11,009 nucleotides of DNA, taken from NCBI GenBank assembly GCA_021648185.1, contig JAKITH010000025.1, positions 1 through 11,009 on the forward strand, read 5' to 3'. A model generated the notes under the pieces. That model saw only the letters and a program-made list of their open reading frames with translations, did not search any database and was not told the origin of the DNA. Source of the stretch: Thiomicrorhabdus sp. GTDB lineage: Bacteria > Pseudomonadota > Gammaproteobacteria > Thiomicrospirales > Thiomicrospiraceae. The position numbers and the translations under genes were made by a program. Positions 1-6,901 of the stretch are shown piece by piece (position 1 is the stretch's first letter; every line of letters begins with the position of its first letter).

Positions 1-75
1 CTTACCGTGATCTACGTGACCAATAGTACCAACATTCACATGCAGCTTACCGCGTTCAAACTTTTCCTTTGCCAT
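1..75 (-). CDS. tuf: Elongation factor Tu, N-terminal 25 codons (gene runs off the window)
   Basis: EF-Tu is the GTPase that delivers aminoacyl-tRNA to the ribosome. The 25 visible codons read [20 protein letters not shown] followed by VDHGK, which is the conserved EF-Tu N-terminus up to the start of the P-loop (GHVDHGK). The rest lies beyond base 1. The ATG at 75-73 is preceded by AGGAG with 8 nt spacing, which fixes the start. The gene follows tRNA-Thr by 59 nt with no terminator visible between them, so it is probably co-transcribed with the three upstream tRNAs, as at the E. coli tufB locus. Because tuf is often duplicated, this is best compared with tufB by context, but the sequence itself cannot distinguish tufA from tufB. 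Confidence 0.97.
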   Translation of the reverse strand, partial: MAKEKFERGKLHVNVGTIGHVDHGK

Positions 76-134
76 GATGCAATCTCCTAAGTAGCAACGA
101 CTGTCAAAGCAGCTCGGTGCAAATATTTAAAATA

Positions 135-210
135 TGGAGCTCTTAATCGGAATCGAACCGATGACCTCATCCTTACCATGGATGCGCTCTACCGACTGAG
201 CTATAAGAGC
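135..210 (-). tRNA. thrT: tRNA-Thr (anticodon GGT)
   Basis: This is a 76-nt class I tRNA including an encoded CCA. Read on the minus strand, the acceptor arm GCTCTTA pairs with TAAGAGC. The anticodon stem CATCC/GGATG encloses the loop ATGGTAA with anticodon GGT, which reads ACC and ACT. The T arm carries GGTTCGATTCC. It is the last tRNA before tuf, in the position held by thrT in E. coli. Confidence 0.97.
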
Positions 211-271
211 AAATTAAAAAGGCTCTCTCTATCAATCTGAATTAACAAACCAACAAAGAAAGCCTTGAATA

Positions 272-346
272 TGGAGCGGGTAAGGAGAATCGAACTCCTC
301 TCATCGGCTTGGAAGGCCGAGGTAATAGCCAATATACGATACCCGC
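272..346 (-). tRNA. glyT: tRNA-Gly (anticodon TCC)
   Basis: This is a 75-nt class I tRNA with encoded CCA. Read on the minus strand, the acceptor GCGGGTA pairs with TACCCGC. The anticodon stem TCGGC/GCCGA holds the loop CTTCCAA, giving anticodon TCC (reads GGA and GGG). The T arm carries GTTCGATTC. It lies between tRNA-Tyr (4 nt upstream) and tRNA-Thr (61 nt downstream), matching glyT in the E. coli cluster. Confidence 0.97.
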
Positions 347-350
347 AATA

Positions 351-435
351 TGGTGGAGGGTGGTGGATTCGAACCACCGAAGGCGGAGCCAGCAGATTTA
401 CAGTCTGCCCCCTTTGGCCACTCGGGAAACCCTCC
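351..435 (-). tRNA. tyrU: tRNA-Tyr (anticodon GTA)
   Basis: This is an 85-nt class II tRNA with a long variable arm and encoded CCA. The acceptor GGAGGGT pairs with ACCCTCC. The anticodon arm GCAGA-CTGTAAA-TCTGC gives anticodon GTA. The T arm has GGTTCGAATCC. It is the first gene of the cluster, beginning about 16 nt after the -10 box. A thrU-like tRNA, which precedes tyrU in E. coli, is absent. Confidence 0.97.
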
Positions 436-450
436 AAATTGTGTGTGCGT

Positions 451-478
451 ATTCTATAGAGTTTTACAAGACTGTCAA
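451..478 (-). promoter_or_regulatory. Promoter of the tRNA-Tyr/Gly/Thr-tuf operon
   Basis: On the minus strand a perfect -35 hexamer TTGACA (478-473) is followed after 16 nt by TAGAAT (456-451). An AT-rich tract upstream (roughly 479-510) could act as an UP element. The near-consensus boxes fit a strong stable-RNA promoter. The start of transcription is inferred to be a few bases upstream of tRNA-Tyr. Confidence 0.8.
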
Positions 479-639
479 CAGTAATATTAACTTTTCTTTA
501 AAAAACCTGATTTAGCACGGCTCCACACTAAAAAAATTTTACAGCCACAATATGCTTTTCCATTTTTTCGTATTGTAACAAGCAGTGTGAAGAACACAAT
601 AGGCATGACTTGTTTTTTTACCCCCCCCTTCTTCAAGGC

Positions 640-648
640 TGATAAAAT
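640..648 (+). promoter_or_regulatory. Probable extended -10 promoter of bioA, next to a C8 tract
   Basis: TGATAAAAT at 640-648 is an extended -10 element (TGn plus TAAAAT) 34 nt before the bioA ATG. No good -35 hexamer is seen. The expected -35 position falls in a run of seven T, one A and eight C (613-628). The remaining bases between the tRNA promoter and bioA (about 479-681) hold no recognisable gene. The bioA Shine-Dalgarno is weak, with only a purine-poor GCGAG 6 nt before the ATG. Confidence 0.5.
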
Positions 649-681
649 ACATTCATTTAAACAAGCTTACCGCGAGCATTT

Positions 682-1980
682 ATGCAAACCAACTGGCATC
701 AACTCTTACAATTCGATCAACAACACATTTGGCATCCTTATGCCAAAATACCCAACCCAATTGACACTATAGGGGTTCAAAAAACAGAGGGTTCCATCAT
801 TACCTTAGCCGACAACAGAAAGCTTATTGATGCGATGTCCTCATGGTGGGCCTGTATTCATGGCTACAACCACCCTGTTATTCAAAAAGCGATGCATCAA
901 CAAATTGATACCATGCCACACATTATGTTTGGTGGATTAACACATCAACCGGCCATTGAACTTGCTCAACGATTAATCAAGCTAACGCCACAAGGACTGG
1001 AAAAAGTCTTTTTTAGCGACTCAGGGTCTATTGCAATGGAAGTTGCAATTAAAATGGCATTGCAGTATTGGATTAGTTTAAAAAAACCCGATAAAAAACA
1101 TCTTATTACGGTTAAAGGTGGCTATCACGGAGATAGTTTCGCGACGATGGCCATCTGCGATCCTGATAATGGGATGCACCGTCTTTTTAATCAAACACTC
1201 ACAAAAAACCACTTTGCACCTAAACCACAGTCTGGCTTTAACATCCTCTCTGACAATCAAGACATCAACGCATTTGAAGCCTTACTCTCAAAGCATCATA
1301 AAACGATTGCGGCCGCCTGTATCGAACCGATTGTTCAAGGCGCTGGGGGAATGCGATTTTATCGCCCTGACTACCTTAAAAAATTGAGCCTACTCTGCCA
1401 AAAGTACCAAGTACTTCTGATTGTGGATGAAATAGCGACTGGATTTGGAAGAACAGGCAAATTATTTGCTTGTGAATGGGCAGAAATCACCCCTGATATC
1501 CTTTGCCTAGGAAAATCCCTGACCGGTGGAAACCTAACACTTGCCGCCACGCTTACGACCAATACGATCAGCGAAGTGATTAGCCAAGGAGAGCCAGGAC
1601 TGTTAATGCATGGCCCTACCTTTATGGCCAATCCATTAGCGTGTGCCACCGCCGTCGCCAGCATTGATTTACTCTTATCCAGCCCATGGCAAGAAAATAT
1701 TCGACGCATTGAAACACACCTACAGAAAGCGTTGCTGCCGTTAAGCGACCTTGCAGGCATTAAAGAGATTAGAGTACTGGGTGCCATTGGAGTGATTGAA
1801 CTTGAAACAGACAATCTAGGGGATAAAGTTCAGGCTTATGCAATAGAAAACGGGGTTTGGTTACGACCTTTTGGCAGGCTTGTTTATACTATGCCCGCCT
1901 TCAATATCCCACAAATCCAACTCAAAAAGCTGACTGATGGCATGATTTCAGCCGTAAAAAAGGCCTTATCTGAACACTAA
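682..1980 (+). CDS. bioA: Adenosylmethionine-8-amino-7-oxononanoate aminotransferase (DAPA synthase)
   Basis: BioA transfers the amino group of S-adenosylmethionine to 7-keto-8-aminopelargonate, giving 7,8-diaminopelargonate in biotin synthesis; it is a cytosolic PLP enzyme. The 432-residue length is normal for the family. Visible landmarks are the N-terminal IWHPY (16-20), the substrate-pocket segment SSWW (53-56), the PLP-phosphate region around SDSGSIAMEVAIKMA (112-126), GGYHGDS (146-152), the PLP-ring aspartate in VDEIATGFGRTG (248-259), the Schiff-base lysine K278 in LGKSLTGG, and GPTFMANPLACA (311-322). The ATG at 682 gives the family N-terminus. The gene stands alone on the plus strand. 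Its downstream neighbour converges with a 9-bp gap. The partner bioD lies about 8 kb away in the same window, and no other bio gene is adjacent. Confidence 0.97.
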   Translation: MQTNWHQLLQFDQQHIWHPYAKIPNPIDTIGVQKTEGSIITLADNRKLIDAMSSWWACIHGYNHPVIQKAMHQQIDTMPHIMFGGLTHQPAIELAQRLIKLTPQGLEKVFFSDSGSIAMEVAIKMALQYWISLKKPDKKHLITVKGGYHGDSFATMAICDPDNGMHRLFNQTLTKNHFAPKPQSGFNILSDNQDINAFEALLSKHHKTIAAACIEPIVQGAGGMRFYRPDYLKKLSLLCQKYQVLLIVDEIATGFGRTGKLFACEWAEITPDILCLGKSLTGGNLTLAATLTTNTISEVISQGEPGLLMHGPTFMANPLACATAVASIDLLLSSPWQENIRRIETHLQKALLPLSDLAGIKEIRVLGAIGVIELETDNLGDKVQAYAIENGVWLRPFGRLVYTMPAFNIPQIQLKKLTDGMISAVKKALSEH

Positions 1981-1989
1981 AAAAATGTT

Positions 1990-2409
1990 TTAAGCGCGCT
2001 CAATAATCTCATAATCATGAGATAGCTCAACGGTCGCCTCTAACATTTTAGACACCGAACAATATTTTTCTGCAGAAAGATCCACTGCACGCTTCACTTT
2101 TTTATCACTCAACCCCGTACCCGTTACTTTAAAGTGCACGTGTATTTTGCGATACACCTTAGGAACCGTATCAGAGCGCTCAGCCGTAATCTCAATCTGA
2201 CACCCTTCAATGTCCTGCTTACTCTTTTGCAACATCATGACCACATCAATACCCGTACAGCCACCCAAACCCATTAACACCATCTCCATCGGACGAGGAC
2301 CACTATCTTCGCCTCCTACTTCTGGAGAAGCATCCATTAAAACAGAGTGCCCTCCTTCGGTTGTTGCCTCAAAGGCCATCTTTCCTTGCCATTTAACTAC
2401 AGTTGTCAT
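1990..2409 (-). CDS. OsmC/Ohr-family protein, YhfA-like subgroup
   Basis: This is a 139-residue cytosolic protein of the OsmC family, whose characterised members are thiol-dependent peroxidases. The two family cysteines are present: C51 in [14 protein letters not shown] and C117 in [10 protein letters not shown], together with the [11 protein letters not shown] segment (37-47). The overall pattern resembles the YhfA subgroup, whose physiological role is unclear, so peroxidase activity is inferred. The ATG overlaps the trpC stop in an ATGA (2406-2409). It is preceded by AAAAGGGGGC, a Shine-Dalgarno inside the 3' end of trpC, so translation is probably coupled to trpC. It appears to be the last gene of the trp string and ends 9 bp from bioA, which converges on it. 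Confidence 0.9.
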   Translation of the reverse strand: MTTVVKWQGKMAFEATTEGGHSVLMDASPEVGGEDSGPRPMEMVLMGLGGCTGIDVVMMLQKSKQDIEGCQIEITAERSDTVPKVYRKIHVHFKVTGTGLSDKKVKRAVDLSAEKYCSVSKMLEATVELSHDYEIIERA

Positions 2410-3221
2410 AAAGCCCCCTTTTCAATTGAAAATAATTCCGATAATTTTTTACCCGGTTCTTCAGCACGCATAAAGGCCTCGCCCACTAAAAAACTATTCA
2501 CCGAATGCGCGCGCATTTTTTGCACGTCTTCTTTGCTCAGAATACCACTTTCAGTAATCACAATTCGATCATCCGGAATGAGACTTAACATTCTAATGGT
2601 ATTGTCTAGCGACACCTCAAAACTGTGTAAATCTCGATTGTTAATACCAATCATCGGTAAAGGCAGGCGCAAAGCTCGTTCAAGCTCCTCTTCATTGTGC
2701 ACCTCAATTAACACATCCATATCCAATGTCATGGCCGTTTGCGTTAACTCAGACATTTGAGCATCGCCAATAGCGGCGGCAATCAATAAAATACAGTCCG
2801 CTCCAATGGCTCGCGCTTCATACACCTGATAATCATCAACAATAAAATCTTTGCGAATGATCGGCAATTCAACGGCTTCACGAACCTGCTGCAAGTAGGC
2901 ATTTGATCCTTGAAAAAAGTCCTTATCGGTTAGAACGGATAAACATGCGGCACCATTCGCTTCATAACTTTTTGCAATTTCAACGGGATCAAACGGCTCT
3001 CTTAAAACGCCCTTACTTGGCGAGGCTTTTTTAATTTCCGCAATCACTGCCGACTGACCTGCATCCAATTTTGCTTGCATTGCATCCACAAAACTTCTGG
3101 TTTCAGGCGCAAGTAACGCGCGTTTTTTCATCTCACGTAAAGAGATTTTTTCACAGCCGGCCTGAATCTCTTCTAGCTTTCGTAAAATAATTTTTTTTAA
3201 TATGGTTGGTGTGCCACTCAT
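2406..3221 (-). CDS. trpC: Indole-3-glycerol-phosphate synthase
   Basis: TrpC converts carboxyphenylamino-deoxyribulose phosphate to indole-3-glycerol phosphate with loss of CO2 and water. The 271 residues form a monofunctional (beta/alpha)8 barrel with no fused TrpF domain. Catalytic positions are visible: E62 and K64 in [12 protein letters not shown]124 in RKDFI, E173 in LIEVH, N194 in GINNRDL, E224 and S225 in TESGI, and the phosphate-site GEA near 247-249. The ATG at 3221 has AAGGA 8 nt upstream. The gene follows the DUF454 gene by 63 nt. That gap contains a G8 tract and a 10-bp AT palindrome. The 3' end overlaps the OsmC-family gene by 4 nt. A separate trpF is required elsewhere in the genome. 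Confidence 0.97.
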   Translation of the reverse strand: MSGTPTILKKIILRKLEEIQAGCEKISLREMKKRALLAPETRSFVDAMQAKLDAGQSAVIAEIKKASPSKGVLREPFDPVEIAKSYEANGAACLSVLTDKDFFQGSNAYLQQVREAVELPIIRKDFIVDDYQVYEARAIGADCILLIAAAIGDAQMSELTQTAMTLDMDVLIEVHNEEELERALRLPLPMIGINNRDLHSFEVSLDNTIRMLSLIPDDRIVITESGILSKEDVQKMRAHSVNSFLVGEAFMRAEEPGKKLSELFSIEKGAL

Positions 3222-3284
3222 AGATATCGTCCTTAAAAAAGATAGGAAAGGGAAGTTAAAATTTTACCCCCCCCTATGGAATAT

Positions 3285-3665
3285 TCATGTACTGCGCTCT
3301 TCGGCAATATGCCAGAGCAAAAATAATAAGACTAAAGCGATGCCTAATAACAAAGCTTGTAAGAAGACACTCCCCCACAAAACGGCGATTGAAATACTAA
3401 AACTCAATACAATTACAACGGTTGCACGTTTTTTGGTCTGTCGCTTCATCGTACGAGTGGCTTCCCAGCGACGTAAATCATCACCAAACCAACGATTATG
3501 CAATAGGGCTTGATGAAATCGAGGGGAGCTACTGGCAAAACAGGCCGCCGCTAAAATCATAAATGGCGTTGTGGGTAAAATAGGCAGTAAAACGCCAATC
3601 AATCCCAAGCTGAAAAAAAGCCCCCCCATCATGAAAAGAAACCAACGCTTAATATGCTGTTTCAT
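3285..3665 (-). CDS. DUF454 (YbaN-like) small inner-membrane protein
   Basis: This 126-residue protein has the DUF454/YbaN signature: GLIGVLLPILPTTPFMILAA (21-40), CFASSSPRF (42-50) and a following HNRWFGDDLRRWE (56-68). Hydrophobic stretches at about 8-45 and 82-118 flank a basic, polar middle segment, so it is an integral inner-membrane protein. Its molecular function is unknown. It lies between trpD and trpC in the same direction, 80 nt after trpD and 63 nt before trpC, and is therefore probably co-transcribed with them. The ATG at 3665 has no strong Shine-Dalgarno, only GGCGA close by. Codons 13-15 contain a G7 run, and a T7 run lies two codons later, making this reading frame unusually exposed to slippage. 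Confidence 0.85.
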   Translation of the reverse strand: MKQHIKRWFLFMMGGLFFSLGLIGVLLPILPTTPFMILAAACFASSSPRFHQALLHNRWFGDDLRRWEATRTMKRQTKKRATVVIVLSFSISIAVLWGSVFLQALLLGIALVLLFLLWHIAEERST

Positions 3666-3685
3666 TCGCCATTATCTATCATCAA

Positions 3686-3709
3686 GAGACCTTTGCATGA
3701 AAAGGTCTC
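3686..3709. other. Perfect 9-bp hairpin between trpD and the DUF454 gene
   Basis: GAGACCTTT (3686-3694) and AAAGGTCTC (3701-3709) are exact inverted repeats around a 6-nt loop, placed in the 80-nt gap between trpD and the DUF454 gene. No U-run follows on the minus-strand transcript, so it does not look like a simple intrinsic terminator. An RNA-processing or mRNA-stability hairpin, or a protein site in DNA, are possible readings. Confidence 0.5.
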
Positions 3710-3745
3710 ATCAAAAGAAAAAAGAGGGAGGGGGAATAAAATAGA

Positions 3746-4768
3746 CTACGAAAATGACTGTGTCTTAGTGATAAATTCATTAAATTTTTTCTGCGCCAGC
3801 CCTTTCGCAATCACTGTACGCGCTAACGTAACGCCTTCAGGGTACGTGCCCGCAAGCCCTGCAACATACAGTGCCGCACCCGCATTTAAACACACAATGT
3901 CTTTTGCGGCACTGTCATTATTGGCAAACACCGAACGAATAATATTTAAACTATCCTGTGCAGAATCCACGGAAAGATCGGCTAAATTCACGTGATCCAT
4001 ATCTAAATCGTAAGGGTCAATTTCCCAATGGCTAATGTTGCCCCCTTTAAGCTCTGCAACCGTGGTCTTGCTTGCAATGCTAATCTCATCTAGACCATCA
4101 TCGGCATGCACCACCATCACGTGCTTAGACCCTAACTGCTGTAGCACTTTCGCAAACAAGGTGGTGAGTGACTTATGATATACGCCAACCACTTGATACG
4201 GTGCTCCAGCAGGATTGGTTAAGGGGCCCAATAAATTAAAAATCGTTCGAACTCCCATCTCTTTACGCGCACCGATGACATGCTTCATTGCGCCATGATG
4301 TGCTTGAGCAAACATAAAACCAACACCTGTATCGTTAATGCATTGGGCAACCTGCTCTGGTGTTAAGGCTAAATTAACCCCCGCCACTTCCAATACATCG
4401 GCACTTCCAGACTTGCTTGAAATGGAACGGTTACCATGCTTAGCCACTACGCCGCCCGCCGCCGCGACTACAAACGCACTGGCGGTAGAAATATTAAAGG
4501 TATTTGCACCGTCTCCACCAGTGCCACACGTATCCACTAGCTTAGCCGTATCGTCCAAAACCACAGGCGTTGCCAAAGAGCGCATGACCTTAACCGCAGA
4601 AGTCACTTCTGCCAAGGTTTCACCTTTCATACGTAGCGCGGTTAAAATGGCGCCAATTTGCGCTTGAGTTGCTTGCCCAGACATGAGTTGCTGCATGACC
4701 GACACCATCTGCTCTTCGTGCAACTCTTGACGATCCAACAATTGCTCTAATGCGTGCTTAAGTTCCAT
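3746..4768 (-). CDS. trpD: Anthranilate phosphoribosyltransferase
   Basis: TrpD joins anthranilate to phosphoribosyl pyrophosphate, giving phosphoribosyl-anthranilate. The 340-residue length is that of the monofunctional enzyme, with no fused glutaminase domain. Landmarks are the PRPP-binding loop CGTGGDG (81-87), NIST (92-95), KHGNRSISSKSGSAD (110-124), R168 followed by GVRTIFNLLGPLTNP (172-186), and the metal-binding DDGLDE (223-228). The ATG at 4768 is preceded by a strong GGGAGGTGG. The gene starts 24 nt after the trpG stop, so it is part of the same transcript. All catalytic segments are present, and nothing suggests decay. Confidence 0.97.
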   Translation of the reverse strand: MELKHALEQLLDRQELHEEQMVSVMQQLMSGQATQAQIGAILTALRMKGETLAEVTSAVKVMRSLATPVVLDDTAKLVDTCGTGGDGANTFNISTASAFVVAAAGGVVAKHGNRSISSKSGSADVLEVAGVNLALTPEQVAQCINDTGVGFMFAQAHHGAMKHVIGARKEMGVRTIFNLLGPLTNPAGAPYQVVGVYHKSLTTLFAKVLQQLGSKHVMVVHADDGLDEISIASKTTVAELKGGNISHWEIDPYDLDMDHVNLADLSVDSAQDSLNIIRSVFANNDSAAKDIVCLNAGAALYVAGLAGTYPEGVTLARTVIAKGLAQKKFNEFITKTQSFS

Positions 4769-4792
4769 ACCACCTCCCGTTCATGCAAAACG

Positions 4793-5377
4793 CTAAGCGT
4801 GCTGCTCTAAAAAGTTTTTTAACATCGCATGTCCTTGCTCCGTCAAAATAGATTCGGGATGAAATTGCACCCCTTCAATTGGCAACGTTTTATGACGAAT
4901 GCCCATAATTTCATCTAAGTTACCCTGTGCATCTTGAACCCAAGCCGTCACCTCCAAACAGGAGGGCAGTGTCTCTTGCTCAACCACCAAAGAGTGATAA
5001 CGAGTGGTTTGCACTGGGTTAGGTAAACCCGCAAACATTCCAATATTATGATGGTAAACGTTTGACACTTTACCGTGCATCACCTGTTTTGCACGAACCA
5101 CCTTGCCGTCAAATGCTTGAGCAATACTTTGATGCCCTAAGCAAACCCCCATAATCGGAATTTTTCCTGCAAAATAACGAATCGCATCCACTGAGATGCC
5201 CGCTTCATTCGGCGTACAAGGCCCTGGAGAGATCACTAAATATTGCGGATCAAGCTTTTCAATCTCTTCAATGGAAATATGGTCATTACGATAGACCTCT
5301 ACCTCTTGTCCTAATTCACCAAAATACTGAACGAGGTTATAGGTAAAAGAGTCATAATTATCAATCATTAATAGCAT
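4793..5377 (-). CDS. trpG: Anthranilate synthase glutamine amidotransferase subunit
   Basis: TrpG is the class I glutaminase that supplies ammonia to TrpE. It may also serve aminodeoxychorismate synthase (PabB), as in Bacillus and Pseudomonas relatives; that is not decidable here. The 194 residues are full length. The catalytic triad is visible: C79 in GVCLGHQ, H173 and E175 in GVQFHPES. The oxyanion segment SPGPCTP (50-56) and the N-terminal [13 protein letters not shown] are also clear. The ATG at 5377 lies 12 nt after the trpE stop. The only ribosome-binding candidate is AAGGGGGGG, 5 nt upstream of the ATG, which is unusual for a Shine-Dalgarno and belongs to the repeated G-tract motif of this window. 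Confidence 0.96.
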   Translation of the reverse strand: MLLMIDNYDSFTYNLVQYFGELGQEVEVYRNDHISIEEIEKLDPQYLVISPGPCTPNEAGISVDAIRYFAGKIPIMGVCLGHQSIAQAFDGKVVRAKQVMHGKVSNVYHHNIGMFAGLPNPVQTTRYHSLVVEQETLPSCLEVTAWVQDAQGNLDEIMGIRHKTLPIEGVQFHPESILTEQGHAMLKNFLEQHA

Positions 5378-5382
5378 TTTTA

Positions 5383-5391
5383 CCCCCCCTT
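5383..5391 (-). promoter_or_regulatory. G7 tract acting as the trpG ribosome-binding site
   Basis: The whole trpE-trpG gap reads, on the minus strand, G7 then TAAAA then the trpG ATG, with the AA of the trpE stop codon giving AAGG at its left edge. It is the only purine-rich element in position to bind the 16S tail. Changes in run length would alter Shine-Dalgarno strength and spacing without touching either protein. Confidence 0.55.
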
Positions 5392-6901
5392 ATTTATTAT
5401 GCAAGTCTAACATTGGATTATCGGTTTTTAATCCGTTGGCAACAAACTGTGCGGCACTAAAGATAGCACGACCTTTACTCATCGTCTCATCCCATTCAAA
5501 CTGTGGTACAGAGTCCGCAACAATACCCGCGCCCGCTTGTACAAATAAAGTTTCATCTTTAATCACGGCCGTGCGGATGGCAATGGCGGTGTCCATATTG
5601 CCATGCCAACCTAAGTACCCTACTGCACCGGCATAAATTCCACGCTTTACAGGCTCCAGCTCATCAATAATTTCCATCGCACGAATTTTAGGTGCACCAG
5701 AAACCGTACCGGCTGGAAAGGTTGCTCGTAACACATCCATTGCAGTCATGTCTGGTTTCACCTCTCCATTCACATTCGATACAATGTGCATCACATGTGA
5801 ATAGCGTTCCACCACCATTTTTTCAGTTAATTCAACGCTGCCCACTTGAGCAATTCGCCCCACATCATTACGCCCTAAATCAATCAACATCAAATGCTCT
5901 GCCAACTCTTTAGGATCATTCAACAGCTCTTGTTCTAATGCCAAATCTTGATCTTGCGTTTTACCACGACGACGCGTTCCTGCAATCGGGCGAACCGTTA
6001 CTTGACGCGCCTCTAGTCGTACCAATATTTCAGGCGAAGATCCCACAATTTTTACCCCCCCCATGTCCACAAAAAACATATACGGGGATGGATTTAAATA
6101 CCGTAAGGCACGATACAGATCAATGGGCTTTTCTTTAAAAGGAATCGACATCTGCTGTGAAATCACCACCTGCATGGCATCGCCCGCTAAAATATACTCT
6201 TGTACTTTGGAGACCGCTTTTTTAAACGCTTCCTCGCCAAAACTGGACTGAAAATCCGCTTCTGTAATGGGCTTATGACTCGGCAGATCTTCTGGCATTG
6301 ACATAGGCTGGCTTAATTTTAAAGCCAACTCGTCCAAACGAGCCAATGCAATCGCCTCTCCATCTACTTCGGTTAAATCGGCATGAACAATGACATGAAC
6401 TTGGCCACTTAAATTGTCAAATACCACCAACTCTTCAGAGACCAATAATTCAATATCGGGTGCACCAACATCGTCCTGTTCAGGCACACTGTCTTTAAGG
6501 CGCTCTTCAATATAGCGAACCGTATCGTAGCCAAAATAGCCGACCAACCCGCCACTAAAAACAGGCATACCTTCTGGTTGAAATACCTTAAACGTTTGCT
6601 GGTACGCTTCAATCCAAGCCAGCGGATCATCCGCCACCTGATGTTGCACCACCACGCCATTTGTAATTTCTTTAATATGATGTCCATTAATCAATAAACG
6701 CGTTTGGCAGGGAAGCCCGATAATAGAATATCGGCCCCATTTTTCGCCACCTTGAACGGACTCAAATAGATAAGAATACGGCCCGTTAGCCAATTTATGA
6801 TAGACACTTAACGGCGTATCATAATCCGATAACACGGTACGCATCACGGGGATACGATTAAAACCTTGTTTTGCCAAATCCGTAAAATTTAGACGATTCA
6901 C
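5390..6901 (-). CDS. trpE: Anthranilate synthase component I
   Basis: TrpE converts chorismate to anthranilate using ammonia from TrpG and is the usual feedback target of tryptophan. The 503 residues are full length. The N-terminal tryptophan-binding element LFES (45-48) followed by [14 protein letters not shown] is retained, so feedback inhibition is expected. The chorismate-binding domain shows GSSPEILV (287-294), [10 protein letters not shown] (304-313), [14 protein letters not shown] (336-349), H369 in [20 protein letters not shown] (396-405) and [10 protein letters not shown] (455-464). The start is GTG (6901-6899), chosen because it gives the family N-terminus; it overlaps the stop of the upstream 42-codon ORF in a GTGA. 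Gly281 and Gly282 are encoded inside a run of eight G (6062-6055). Confidence 0.97.
   Translation of the reverse strand: MNRLNFTDLAKQGFNRIPVMRTVLSDYDTPLSVYHKLANGPYSYLFESVQGGEKWGRYSIIGLPCQTRLLINGHHIKEITNGVVVQHQVADDPLAWIEAYQQTFKVFQPEGMPVFSGGLVGYFGYDTVRYIEERLKDSVPEQDDVGAPDIELLVSEELVVFDNLSGQVHVIVHADLTEVDGEAIALARLDELALKLSQPMSMPEDLPSHKPITEADFQSSFGEEAFKKAVSKVQEYILAGDAMQVVISQQMSIPFKEKPIDLYRALRYLNPSPYMFFVDMGGVKIVGSSPEILVRLEARQVTVRPIAGTRRRGKTQDQDLALEQELLNDPKELAEHLMLIDLGRNDVGRIAQVGSVELTEKMVVERYSHVMHIVSNVNGEVKPDMTAMDVLRATFPAGTVSGAPKIRAMEIIDELEPVKRGIYAGAVGYLGWHGNMDTAIAIRTAVIKDETLFVQAGAGIVADSVPQFEWDETMSKGRAIFSAAQFVANGLKTDNPMLDLHNK

Noticed and set aside
201..515. Short open frames on both strands across the tRNA cluster
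   Set aside because: They lie over tRNA-Gly and tRNA-Tyr and encode no recognisable protein; their length is a by-product of tRNA sequence.
573..581. TTGTAACAA upstream of bioA as a BirA (biotin) operator half-site
   Set aside because: No matching inverted half was found at the spacing expected for a biotin operator.
1371..1814. A 147-codon frame antisense to bioA
   Set aside because: It is wholly inside a well-supported gene, has low-complexity residues and no family features; it is a shadow frame.
3255..3289. The TAAAAT after the G8 tract as a -10 box for trpC
   Set aside because: At 16-18 nt spacing there is no -35-like hexamer, and no TG extension.
613..6062. G-quadruplex formation by the G tracts
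   Set aside because: Each is a single isolated run without three further nearby G runs, so an intramolecular quadruplex is not supported.
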